Below, piece by piece: positions 35,662-45,900 of a stretch of DNA of 64,000 nucleotides. This DNA comes from Megamerina dolium (Eukaryota > Arthropoda > Insecta > Diptera > Megamerinidae). The first letter of the stretch is position 1. Each line of letters begins with the position of its first letter. Location: assembly GCA_963854835.1 (NCBI GenBank), contig OY978526.1:37176501-37240500 (forward strand). Reading direction: 5' to 3'. The translations under genes and the position numbers were made by a program. The notes below the pieces were generated by a model, which saw nothing but the letters and a program-made list of their open reading frames with translations, was not told the DNA's origin and made no database searches.

Positions 35662-37610
35662 CACACTTCCCAGGATCTTCCACACTCGTGGCAGCAGGGG
35701 CAGACGATGCTGAAAACTTGGGAAGAATAAGCAGGAATGAATGGATCTTGGCAAGTGAAATTTGCACCGAACCTCGAATCAGATGGGCAATTAACACCTT
35801 TAAACCATTGAAATCACCTGGAGTAGACGGAATCTTTCCTGCCCTACTTCAGAAAGGTATAGAGCAGCTATTAAGTCCATTGACGAGAATAGCTAGAAGC
35901 AGTATAGCGCTAGGTTACATACCTAGGATATGGAGAAGGGCAAAGGTGGTATTTTTGCCGAAGGTGGGTGAGAAGGACCCGCTTCACCCTAAATCTTTCA
36001 GGCCAATCTGCCTAACATCCTTTGTCCTAAAAACTTTGGAAAAAGTTGTGGATAACTACATCCGGACCACAGTTTTAGTGAGAAATCCGCTACACTCTTG
36101 TCAGCATGCTTATAGAGCAGGGCACTCCACCGAAACTGCTCTACATCAACTGACGAGCTTACTGCAGGACAGTCTAGAAAAGAAGGAAACTGCGATATGC
36201 GCCTTTCTAGACATAGAAGGTGCCTTCGACAATACTTCACATGATGCTATCAGAAGAGCTCTTACAAGAAGAGGAGTTAATAATACTCTAGCTTCTTGGA
36301 TGAGTAATATGCTTCTTACCAGGAAGGTTGAAATACCAAGTGGTACAGGAAGTATAATTGCAAACACCACAAGGGGTTGCCCACAAGGAGGTGTGCTATC
36401 ACCACTTATGTGGAGTATAGTAGTAGACGAGCTATTGGAAAAATTGGAAACCAGTGGTTTGTCATTTCAAGGCTATGCGGATGACATAGTCATTATCTGT
36501 AGAGGTAAATTTGAGGACACTCTATGTGACAGAATACAGCTAGGACTCACACTAACGAAGGGATGGTGCGCCACGGTTGGGCTGAACATCAATCCAGCAA
36601 AAACAACGATTGTACCATTCACACGGAAGTATAAACTTACGAATCTTAAACCTATCCGTTTAGACGGTGTAGAGATAGAACTCCAGAAAGTAGTGAAATT
36701 CTTGGGTACCCACTTGGACCAGAAATTATTGTGGAAAACCCACATTGAGGAGATAAGACAGAAACCTATCAAAACTTTCATGACGTGTAGAACTATTGCG
36801 GGTAAAAGCTGGGGTTGTACCCCAAAAATTCTGCGATGGATATACACAGCAATTGTCAGGCCAATGATAACCTACGGGGCAATAGTCTGGGAAAAGTGCA
36901 CGAAGCAGCAGACAGTAATCAACACTCTTAGCAAGCTACAAAGACTTGCATGTGTATGTATCACGGGGGCCATGCGAACATGTCCAACGGCATCACTGGA
37001 GATACTCTTGGATTTTACTCCCCTCCATATTTACACCGATGACGGAGCCGGGGCAGGTGTATTCGGACCAGGGAAAAGATACTCTGAACCATTAGGTAAG
37101 AACACCTCTATCTTTCAAGCGGAACTCTACGCGATAGATAGATGTGCGCACTTTAATCTCGAACGGAATTACCGGAGTCGCAGAATAGCAATACTGAGTG
37201 ACAGCCAGGCGGCTATCAAAGCACTCAAATCCCACCAGGTTACATCATATCTGGTGATGGAGTGCATTGAAAAACTGAACATCCTGGGCCAACTCAATCA
37301 GGTGTGGATTCTATGGGTTCCGGGGCACGTAGGGATCGATGGAAATGAAATGGCAGATAAGCTTGCCAGAAAGGGAGCATCAACCCCATTTGTAGGGCCT
37401 GAACCATTCTGTGGATTAGGATCGGGTAACATCTCCCGTATCATCTGGGAAGAAGAGAATAGACAAAGAAGCTTATACTGGGAAAACTTACCGGGGCTAA
37501 CACATTCCAAACTAGCGCTAGGGACATACAACCTGAAACGCTACGAGGAATGTATGAGTCTAACGAAGAACAACATGCAAATCATTAAGGGATTATTAAC
37601 AGGGCACTAA
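35658..37610 (+). CDS. LINE ORF2, reverse transcriptase and RNase H
   Basis: This is the same polyprotein after two small frame changes (at the A7 run and at about 35,685-35,700). RT motifs, counted from 35,658, are LKSPGVDGIFPALLQ near residue 55, FLDIEGAFDNT with the first Asp near 185, TRGCPQGGVLSPLMW near 238 and GYADDIVII near 273; the catalytic triad is intact. WIYTAIVRPMITYG marks the end of the thumb. RNase H begins at YTDDGAGAGVFG (Asp near 461), with FQAELYAID, LSDSQAAIKAL and VPGHVGIDGNEMADKLA carrying the other acidic residues. About 85-90 residues that link RT to RNase H in the copy at 51,559-53,457 are missing: the sequence jumps from TPLHI to YTDDG. The stop at 37,608 lies in a 22 bp duplication. 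Confidence 0.88.
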   Translation: MTHFPGSSTLVAAGADDAENLGRISRNEWILASEICTEPRIRWAINTFKPLKSPGVDGIFPALLQKGIEQLLSPLTRIARSSIALGYIPRIWRRAKVVFLPKVGEKDPLHPKSFRPICLTSFVLKTLEKVVDNYIRTTVLVRNPLHSCQHAYRAGHSTETALHQLTSLLQDSLEKKETAICAFLDIEGAFDNTSHDAIRRALTRRGVNNTLASWMSNMLLTRKVEIPSGTGSIIANTTRGCPQGGVLSPLMWSIVVDELLEKLETSGLSFQGYADDIVIICRGKFEDTLCDRIQLGLTLTKGWCATVGLNINPAKTTIVPFTRKYKLTNLKPIRLDGVEIELQKVVKFLGTHLDQKLLWKTHIEEIRQKPIKTFMTCRTIAGKSWGCTPKILRWIYTAIVRPMITYGAIVWEKCTKQQTVINTLSKLQRLACVCITGAMRTCPTASLEILLDFTPLHIYTDDGAGAGVFGPGKRYSEPLGKNTSIFQAELYAIDRCAHFNLERNYRSRRIAILSDSQAAIKALKSHQVTSYLVMECIEKLNILGQLNQVWILWVPGHVGIDGNEMADKLARKGASTPFVGPEPFCGLGSGNISRIIWEEENRQRSLYWENLPGLTHSKLALGTYNLKRYEECMSLTKNNMQIIKGLLTGH

Positions 37611-37852
37611 GGGGTTATTAACAGGGCTAAATTATCACCTAACGAACTGGGAATTTTCTCTGATGCTCTCTGTAGGTTCTGCAGGGAAGAGGACGAGACC
37701 GCACAACACGTGATAGGAACTTGTCCTGCACTGATGCACAAGAGAAGGAAATACCTGGGAGATTTCATCATACCCGAGGATGAAATTAGACTCTGCGAAT
37801 TGGGACCAATACTAAAATTCATCGAGGGAACTGGCCTGAGAGACACACTCTA
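37611..37852 (+). pseudogene. LINE ORF2 C-terminal zinc knuckle
   Basis: Directly after the stop, in the same frame, KLSPNELGIFSDALCRFC leads into CREEDETAQHVIGTCPALM and on to RDTL and a stop at 37,850-37,852. The Cys-x2-Cys-x8-His-x4-Cys knuckle is intact. It corresponds to the CRLC...H...C block at the end of 52,483-53,457. An imperfect 22 bp tandem duplication (37,586-37,607 and 37,608-37,629) brought the stop codon. Confidence 0.75.
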
Positions 37853-38082
37853 GCTCTGCGAAGGGGGCACAATAGATCTTATAGGTCGCGGTGCAACATC
37901 CCCACAACGATAATAATAAACAACTTCGAGTCATTTATATTTTCTTAACATTCTTCAGAGAGATTTTATAAGGCCCTTCGGATTGGATTAAAAAAAAAAA
38001 AAACACAAAATTTAGAGAAATGTATGAAATCTTTCTTCGAGTCGATAGAACCATCTATATGATATAATTTTTAAAGATGATT

Positions 38083-38550
38083 TCATGTAAATGCTGACCG
38101 CGACTGCGCCTCAAATGGTTCATACGCTGAGTCCAATTTTGGCATACTCTCTCCAACATATCGGCCGGTGTCTCTCGAATAAATCGATAATTCACGGTCA
38201 TCAACAACACTGGCGGATACAGCTGCGATATTTTCCTCTGTCCGCATTCTACGTATGAGTGTTGGTGATTTAATGTCCAATAATGTAAATTTGGTGCGAA
38301 ATTTAGTCACAAGATTCCGAATAGCCGCCTCAGAAGGTCGTACAAACTGACCATAAAATGAATGAATGAATGAACCGATCATGAATTTTGATAATAAAAT
38401 TCAATCATCTGCAATCGTTGTTCATTTGTAAGTCGATTTATGGTTAAATTATAGACCAAACTGACAATGTTCGACGGTAACATGTTACACGAAAACAGCT
38501 CAGCTGCCAAAAACAGTATTGCCAAAAAAAAAATTGCTAAGAAATCACCT
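38083..38550 (-). pseudogene. DDE transposase N-terminal fragment (DUF4817-type)
   Basis: On the minus strand the 5' leader (38,440-38,550) and the start NRLTNEQRLQMIEFYYQNS (38,392-38,450) match the 11,938-12,110 copy. The start ATG has become ATA. A small ATTC repeat (about 38,355-38,375) replaces a few codons. The protein then resumes as FYGQFVRPSEAAIRNLVTKF, LLDIKSPTLIRR, MRTEENIAAVSASVVDD, up to RELSI. Beyond that (RDTGRYVGESMPKLDSAYEP) the similarity is not recognised. It begins about 80 bases beyond the poly(A) of the large LINE. It is dead. Confidence 0.75.
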
Positions 38551-41500
38551 TGTAATTATCCTTATATTGAAAGAATCGGGGAAGTGGATTTTTAAAGCAT
38601 TCTAGATGGGTACTTTTCCTGGATTTCGGGATTGATTCATGGCATATAGAACAGACCTGCTCCTCTTTTCTCTCGTAATAGAGCACCTTTTGCCGGCAAA
38701 GCTGATGGCATATAATCTCTATATGGCAATGCGTGGCATCCCATGGTAATTCACCACATGGTAGTCACTGATTTCAGGTGACCAGACAAGGACTACATAG
38801 CTGTTAGCACGCTGACTGGTATTCGTACCTCGTAGTTTAAAGACAAATAAATATCAATCACAGCATGTAAAGCCATTGGCTGCCTAGTATGAAGGAAGAA
38901 GACGACTAATGTTCTAGGCATGGATCGAATCAACAATTAATTTTATAGCATATCGATATGCAAAAAAACGATCATCTCGGAGCATGCGGCCAACACTTAA
39001 AAAATATGTAATTGGAACTCTTCTAAAGCTCAGTAGAGTACATCTTCGAACTCTTAAGGAAATGACTACGGGGCACTGTTTTATAGAAGCATGGGCAGGT
39101 GTTGGGATGATGAGGAGAAGAAAAATACGCAGTTAGGTTGCTCCATTCATTGCGACATTAGTACTGCTTTCGTTAACATACTCGAGAAACTGGAGAAGAT
39201 GAAACTAATTAGCATTACAAACTTCGTTAAGACTTCAGGATGGTTTATAACACTGACTGCGTTCAAAGAGTATCACAGGAACTCTGAGCCGGAATTTTCA
39301 GCTGAATGCTTCTTAAGGAAATTTAGCGACTAAATATCGGAATAATAAATAAAAATATTATTATTTGGACTTGATCGCATTATACAATAAAACAAATTTA
39401 AGGTAACTTTCTAAAATAAAGTTTAATAATTTAGGATAATCCAAGAAACGTATGTGAAATTCTTAACCATTCATCTGTACCGACAACTAACGCGGGTATA
39501 CGTTTTATAGTTACTACTCTTATATATTGATATCTACATATGTTATTTACTAAAATTAATTTACTAATACCAAAAAAAAATATTGAATATTCATGATATA
39601 AATATATAAATGAGTATATGCACACAAAGGCAAAACAAACAAAAAAATAACAACAGTAAAATAGAAATAATTTATTACACGCTCGTATGTATGTATGTAT
39701 ATATTTGAAAAGATAATCATAATTTAAATTTAAAAAATCGACTCGAAGGGAAAAAAATATTAATTAAAACATAAATTTTAACTATTCACACGTTCAATCC
39801 AATTAACCAATAATTTTACAACCTGCTTCAAATGTATTCAAATTTTAATTAACAAACAACCAAAAAAAAAACACAAAAAATATATACAAAAACTAAAAGA
39901 AAAAAAGCAACAATGTAGGAAATATTATACATACATATGTACATGGGTGCATATACACACCAACACACACATATATGCCACCCAAGGTATTTTTATATTA
40001 AAAGTCAATAATATCAACAGCTACAAGCAGAGGAGCTACATACTGCATAACATTAAACTCATCTCCATCATAAATTAGCAATTTTAAATGCAGCTCATAG
40101 ACAAAGCGCGTTTCAGTCTCTTCGATTGTTTCGACACAGTGAAATCGAACGATCGATCGTTCAATCGTTCTATCGTAATGGCCAACAACAAGAGAACACA
40201 CACTCACACACATACAAGCACGCATATATATTGTATATACACGCATCCTCATTAAGATGGTGGCATTGGCAATGAACAAAGAAGTTTTTAAGGCGTGCCA
40301 TCGCCATACAAATCATGTGGCTAGCTAATATCATGTTGACCACAAAGGAGGATCACTTTAAAAGATCGAATACAACAACAACTTGTTACAGATAGTTACC
40401 CCTTAATACAATTTAACAAACATATTGAGATGGAAGTGCATATTTGACTTGACTTGTTTTTGCAAATTCCAAATATGGACCAGATTATTTGAAAATCGTG
40501 ATGCGAGTATATGTAAGTTATAATGACACCAATTCAATACAACTTTAACAGTAAATTGCATTTAATTTATGTAGCTACAAACATACCAATACAATAATTA
40601 ATGCTATATTTTTGTAGGAGAGACAATTAGCCCCATCAGAATGCCATGCCATCACAAACAAATACTAACAACAGTGCCAATAGCTGTAACAACAATTTCA
40701 ACATGGCATGCACTTAATGTTTAAATAATAAAAAATTGCATTTTTATGAACGAAATTAAAATGCAACGGACACACGGAAGGACGGACGAATGCATGCATG
40801 TATGCATACACGCATGCAATGCAGTGCGGCCAAGCCTATAAAATGCAATTAATACGAGTGCAATGCAAGTAGAGATATAGTTATGTATATATCTTTATAT
40901 CGGTGCTTGCAACAATGTTGCATGCAATTCCAATGTAATGGTGGTGATGTTAGTGGTGACAAAGATCGAACAAACAAACTAGTAATGCAATGAAAGCCAG
41001 AAACACACATGCGAGAAGTGCGTTTCGAAAATGAAGTGAAATAAAGAAACAGGTTACAAATTGAACAATGCAATACCTAGCATGCAATGACCTGAAAGTG
41101 TATGCTTATTTTGGAGTGCTGATTTTCAGATTAAAACGAGTGGGCTTTTTATTTCAATTAGTACTTCTGTGGAGCCGGGCCATAAAGCACCACAGCACCT
41201 GCTACCACAATCGGCGATTGGCTAAATTTTGCACAGAGACGACCATCACTTCAAGGCGACGGATATCAGCATGACATCAAAACAAAAAAACTAAAAAAAA
41301 ACACCCCCCAACAAAGGACAAGCACAGCCTACTCAATCGAATGTCTCTTAATTGAAGTGACAAGCAACTAGCAACAGCCGACGGACAATAACTGCACCGT
41401 CGCTATACGTAATATGAAAAGAAATATATACAAAAAATTTCATCAAAAATGCATTGTTGTTGTTATTCATATTATTCGATATTGTTGTTGTTGTTGTTGT

Positions 41501-42799
41501 TGTTGTTACTGCCAAAGAAATGTTAAAATATTCTGAAAACGTGTTTTTCGGGATTTTAATGGCTGCGCATAAATTTCAACATTAAAATTCGTAATAACTT
41601 CATTACACACGATATTTCAACCCTACCATTTTACGTTTCAATTCCCTCACCATCGTACACTAATTCTACGCGCGCACGCACGCACACACAAACAAACACA
41701 CACGCACACAGAATTAAACAATTTCCAAAATGAAAACTAACCAAAAAACAAACAAAAAAATGAATTAATAATAATAACTTCTGAACTGAACGAATTTAAT
41801 GAAAGAAGGTTTTCGATGGAAGAAACAAACAAAACAAAAACTTGTGAATATAAATGTATTTGGAGAAATCACTGCAAATACATTAAAAGTAGCAGACATG
41901 CTGGTAGTAATGAAAACAATATGACAATATGGAAAAAACATTAGTTAACTTGATCTCATAAGGCTGTAGGCAAAGATCCACTCATAAAATTCGACATGGT
42001 GTGGTCCAAGCAATGCCCAATTTTTGAGAACCCCGTAGAATTGACTCTTTGGGTTCATTTACGACGAACGCTTGATTGGCAGTAATATTCGACAAACTCG
42101 TTATCTTCCAGCAACGAATATATAGACTCAACTTTTTTCACTACACTATGCTAGTTCTAGTATGTCTACGAGAACGGGAGTCACGACCAAAAATACAAAT
42201 TAAACTTGCAGTCATCGACTTTGGAATGTTGATAGTAAATTGTAATTATTTGTAAATTTTGTTCGTTCGTGTACTTCATCATGATGTAAATGTTGTTTTT
42301 ACTGAATGTTTTGACACTGACAGTCTGGTGATTGGCTTAAGGGTGAGTTCACAGTTAAAGTTCAAAGTTGTCAAGTTCCTAACGAAGATATTCCTTTCAA
42401 AATATTTGCTTCAGTCTGTATAACCAATTGAAATTTTTTTATATTTACATATGTTTGGATTAAGTTTTGGTTTACAATTACGCTGTTGTTAGCGAATAAT
42501 TACAAAGTGACGACATCGATGCCGGACACTGATGAATTATGGAGAATATCATAACATTTTCAATTATGCAGTTGTGCGAAATAAATGGATCATAAAGGAG
42601 CACAACTATATCTCTTTGTAATACATAGTAATGACGAGAGTAAGATTCAAACTGAATTAAAAAATTGTGAAATACATAATTCTCAACGGTATGAAAGACT
42701 CAAATTACTTATAATTTTAGGTTAGAGAATAATATTTGATTGTTAAATCTAACCAATCTTAACTACTCGAAGATTTCTCTATCTCGTGCTTAAAGCTCT
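38551..42799. other. Gene-free interval
   Basis: No gene was recognised. The sub-stretch 38,580-39,330 has a less AT-rich composition and an 80-codon plus frame (39,091-39,333, MGRCWDDEEKKNTQLGCSIH), perhaps old transposon sequence, family unknown. A 16-base perfect palindrome GAACGATCGATCGTTC lies at 40,147-40,162. A GTT run lies at about 41,477-41,505, and a CA/CG-rich patch at 41,669-41,710. Confidence 0.5.
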
Positions 42800-42965
42800 A
42801 AGTAACCCATCCCGGTCGCATAGTAATATGAACAAAATGAGAGAATCTCCTTCAGTGTTTAATTCGGAAGCCATTAATGGAGGACGACCAAGAAGAAGGC
42901 CGAACTTCTAAGCACTCTCTGAATTTCCAGCTAGAGCCAACAAGCGAAATATAAAAGCGACTTTC
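42800..42965 (+). pseudogene. RTE-like LINE C-terminal scrap
   Basis: One plus frame reads MNKMRESPSVFNSEAINGG and then GRPRRRPNF. It lines up with the GHVERMEEHAPAKKVLYSEPAGGRRKRGRPNL block of the RTE copies. A further stretch resembles LGISNWRQLAKNR (EFPARANKR). Frames are broken and only about 165 bases remain. It is more divergent than the other RTE copies and may come from a sister family. Confidence 0.45.
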
Positions 42966-45900
42966 AAAAGGCTCTATATGCAGTCAAAATTGCTTATCAA
43001 ATATAATAATTAATTAACAAAAAATTATTTTTGATGTCAATATGCATTTATATATGCAGTGAGTGTCTTTCTATCGTAATGAGTTTCATATAAGTATGGC
43101 CTTGCATAATGATCACACCTAATCTTCGGTGTGTCATACATTTACCTTATACCTAAGCAAAAAAAATCAACAACAAACCAAGCCCAAAGAGTTGTGCGGC
43201 ATTCGTCGCCACAATCTGTGATTCTCCTCACCATAATTAGCATCATCATGATTGTGATTGTTGTTATTATCATCATCCTCATCGCGCCATCAATGCCGTA
43301 CAAGCTTTTGATAAAGGTCTTACCATAAATAAATAAAATGAAATAAAATTAAAAAAGAAATATATATAATAATAATACTTTTCTGTATTATCTACTTGTT
43401 GTTGTTGTTGTTATTCTTCTTCTTATGTATAGTAGTCTTATTAAGTATTCTTTGTGTTCAATGCGAACGCACAGAAGAAAAACGGCTTATTGTTGTTGTT
43501 GCTGCTGACGATGTCTGCCTTGCAGACATTCCAATGAATAAGATAACAGCCATAATGACAAATGAAAAAAGGGGCAACTCATATATACTATATACGATAT
43601 GTACATATGATTATGCATAATGTATGTAGAGACCCAAAAGGGAGATATACAACAAGAAGAAGAAGAAGAAGAAGAAAAACTTTTTAACAATAAATCCATC
43701 GAAATAATGGATCGGATAAGCGTTGTTACCATCAACTTGTGCATCGCGATGGTATGCCTTACACATTAACTCACACATATGTTTATGTATGTGTTGTTTC
43801 ATGACAATAATGATGATGATGATGATAATGATGATTATAATACAATCAGAATTTGGTGCGGTTACTTTGCCGGTTAAGACACCTTCATCTTTCTTTTCTA
43901 CCTCTCTACCCACCTATTTATATATCGTGAGTATGAACTTGCTTCTGTTCTTGAGCTTCTTCATCTTCTTCTTTCGTTTTTTTTTCCCGTTTCTTTATAT
44001 GTAATAATAATGCTGAGAACCCATTAAATTGTTAAATAAAACAAAAAAAAAACAACACATTCAAAGCGTAACCAATGCCAATGTTGTGTACGTGTGTGTG
44101 TGTGTGTATGTGTATTGTATGGGTATGCCCCCTTTGACATTCCCATTCTTTCAACTAAATTGGATTGGATATGTATGGTATGTGAATGGTGCAATATGTG
44201 GCCCGCACACTTTTCAAATATTCCGAGTGCGTTTCAAATTTATTTAATACAACAATATTTTTATTTCCATTCATCGCTATATGTTTCGCATTTCAAATGA
44301 CCCACTCAATGACGGCGTCATTCTTTGTTCGAAGGATTTGCTCCGTCTTTAATGTGGCGAACATTTGGAATTGGTGCTGCTGCGGCTTAGCTGCGCTCAT
44401 ACTGAATTTCGTGGCGTATGTGTATAATGTATTTGAATCCATCAGAACCTCAGATTTTGCCAAAAAGCCGCCCTACCCGGCATGCTTGCTGGTGGTGAAT
44501 GTCTAATAGGTATTTGCATTTTTATATTTGATTTTTTTACATTCTTTTTTTTTTTGTTTTTTTTTTTTTTGTTTTGAAGGCTTATTTGGGTAGTATCTGA
44601 TAAGATTTGAATGTCGTTACGAATTTTGCTTTTTCATTCGTCTTTTGCACCCACTTACTCTCTGCGCTTTTGGCTGGTGTTTTTGTCTCGGTTGAGTTTT
44701 GCTTTCGTTCTGTTTTTTTTTGTTTGTTTTGTTTTTGAAACCTCACTTTACTTTATGGCAGTATGCTTTAGCATTAGCCGCAAAGTTATTGCGTCGCTTC
44801 GCTTTATAAACACAATATCTAATCTGCATGTATTTGCATATGATCCATCTACATTATATTCATATATACGGTTATGTATGAGCGTATGTATGTGTGCGTG
44901 TGCATATTATAAATTATCAAATATCATAAATCAATCTTATTTTATATTTTTGGTGAGATTGTTGCTGCTTTGAATGGAATACGAAAGCAAGCAAAATGCG
45001 GTATTAAATATTTGAAAAGCGAAAATATAATAGAATAACAAGTATGAAACAGGTACACACATATGTTATATAAAGCGGGGACTCTCACTTAGACCTTGAT
45101 TGTTCAAGTTCGTTTGGATACTACCTACTAATGAACTGCTGCTCGCTAAACTTTTGAGAATAATGAAAAGAGGTAAGGTAACATTATTAAATCTTTTCTG
45201 AAAGTATGCCTATTGATTTGTTCTCCTTGTCCTTGCAAATTCTTCAAAAGAAGAAGAAACCACATTTTTAAGATTGTGTAGCTCGCCAATCAAGTGAAAT
45301 GCGAATGTGCTATAATTTTTTGTGAAGAAAAATGCACTTGAAATACCAAGCCATGATGTTAAATTTTACTCAAACTGTATAGGGCACACATTCCTTCCAA
45401 TATTTGTCTTAGAAAATGGGTGGTTCAAATATGACCTATGCAGAATACCGCCAATTTTACGGCTTTTAAATTTCCAAAAAAAAATGCGGCATTTTGTATG
45501 GGAGCAACTATAAACGGTAGTCGTGACTCACATATTTCTTGCAAAATTATTGAGCAGGATATCGTCAATATCAACAATATATCAAAAGATGTTTTAAGTA
45601 AACAATAGGAAGTTAAAAATTTTTTAATTCCGATTTTAAAAATCATACACATTATCAAACCCTTGGGCCATAGGTGGCAAACTCATGGCAAATTTCGTTT
45701 AAATGACGTAATTTTTGTTCTTCCATCTTCGGAGCTTCCTTCAAGTGGTCACAAACATCTGACCGAAATGAATACACCATGCACTCATGGGGGGTGTAAA
45801 AAGTACGATGTCCGGAAGATCTGAGTGGTCACATTATGGATTTCGGGTTGGTGAATCTGAATCAGTGGTTGGATTTCCGCCATCACCTACAGATTTCTTT

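Larger units (their letters stand above)
32815..38003 (+). mobile_element. Nearly complete RNase H-bearing LINE (LOA/I-group-like)
   Basis: From a GC-richer 5' leader to an A14-type tail at about 37,990-38,003, the element has ORF1 (33,136-34,460), then ORF2 with AP endonuclease, RT, RNase H and a CCHC-like zinc knuckle (34,468-37,852). The combination of an AP endonuclease upstream of RT with RNase H downstream is found in the I/LOA/R1-side groups of non-LTR elements, and the RT and knuckle wording fits LOA relatives best from memory. It is 5.2 kb, close to full length. The exact 5' end is uncertain and no target duplication was identified. At least four frame changes and one internal deletion make it inactive. 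Confidence 0.88.
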
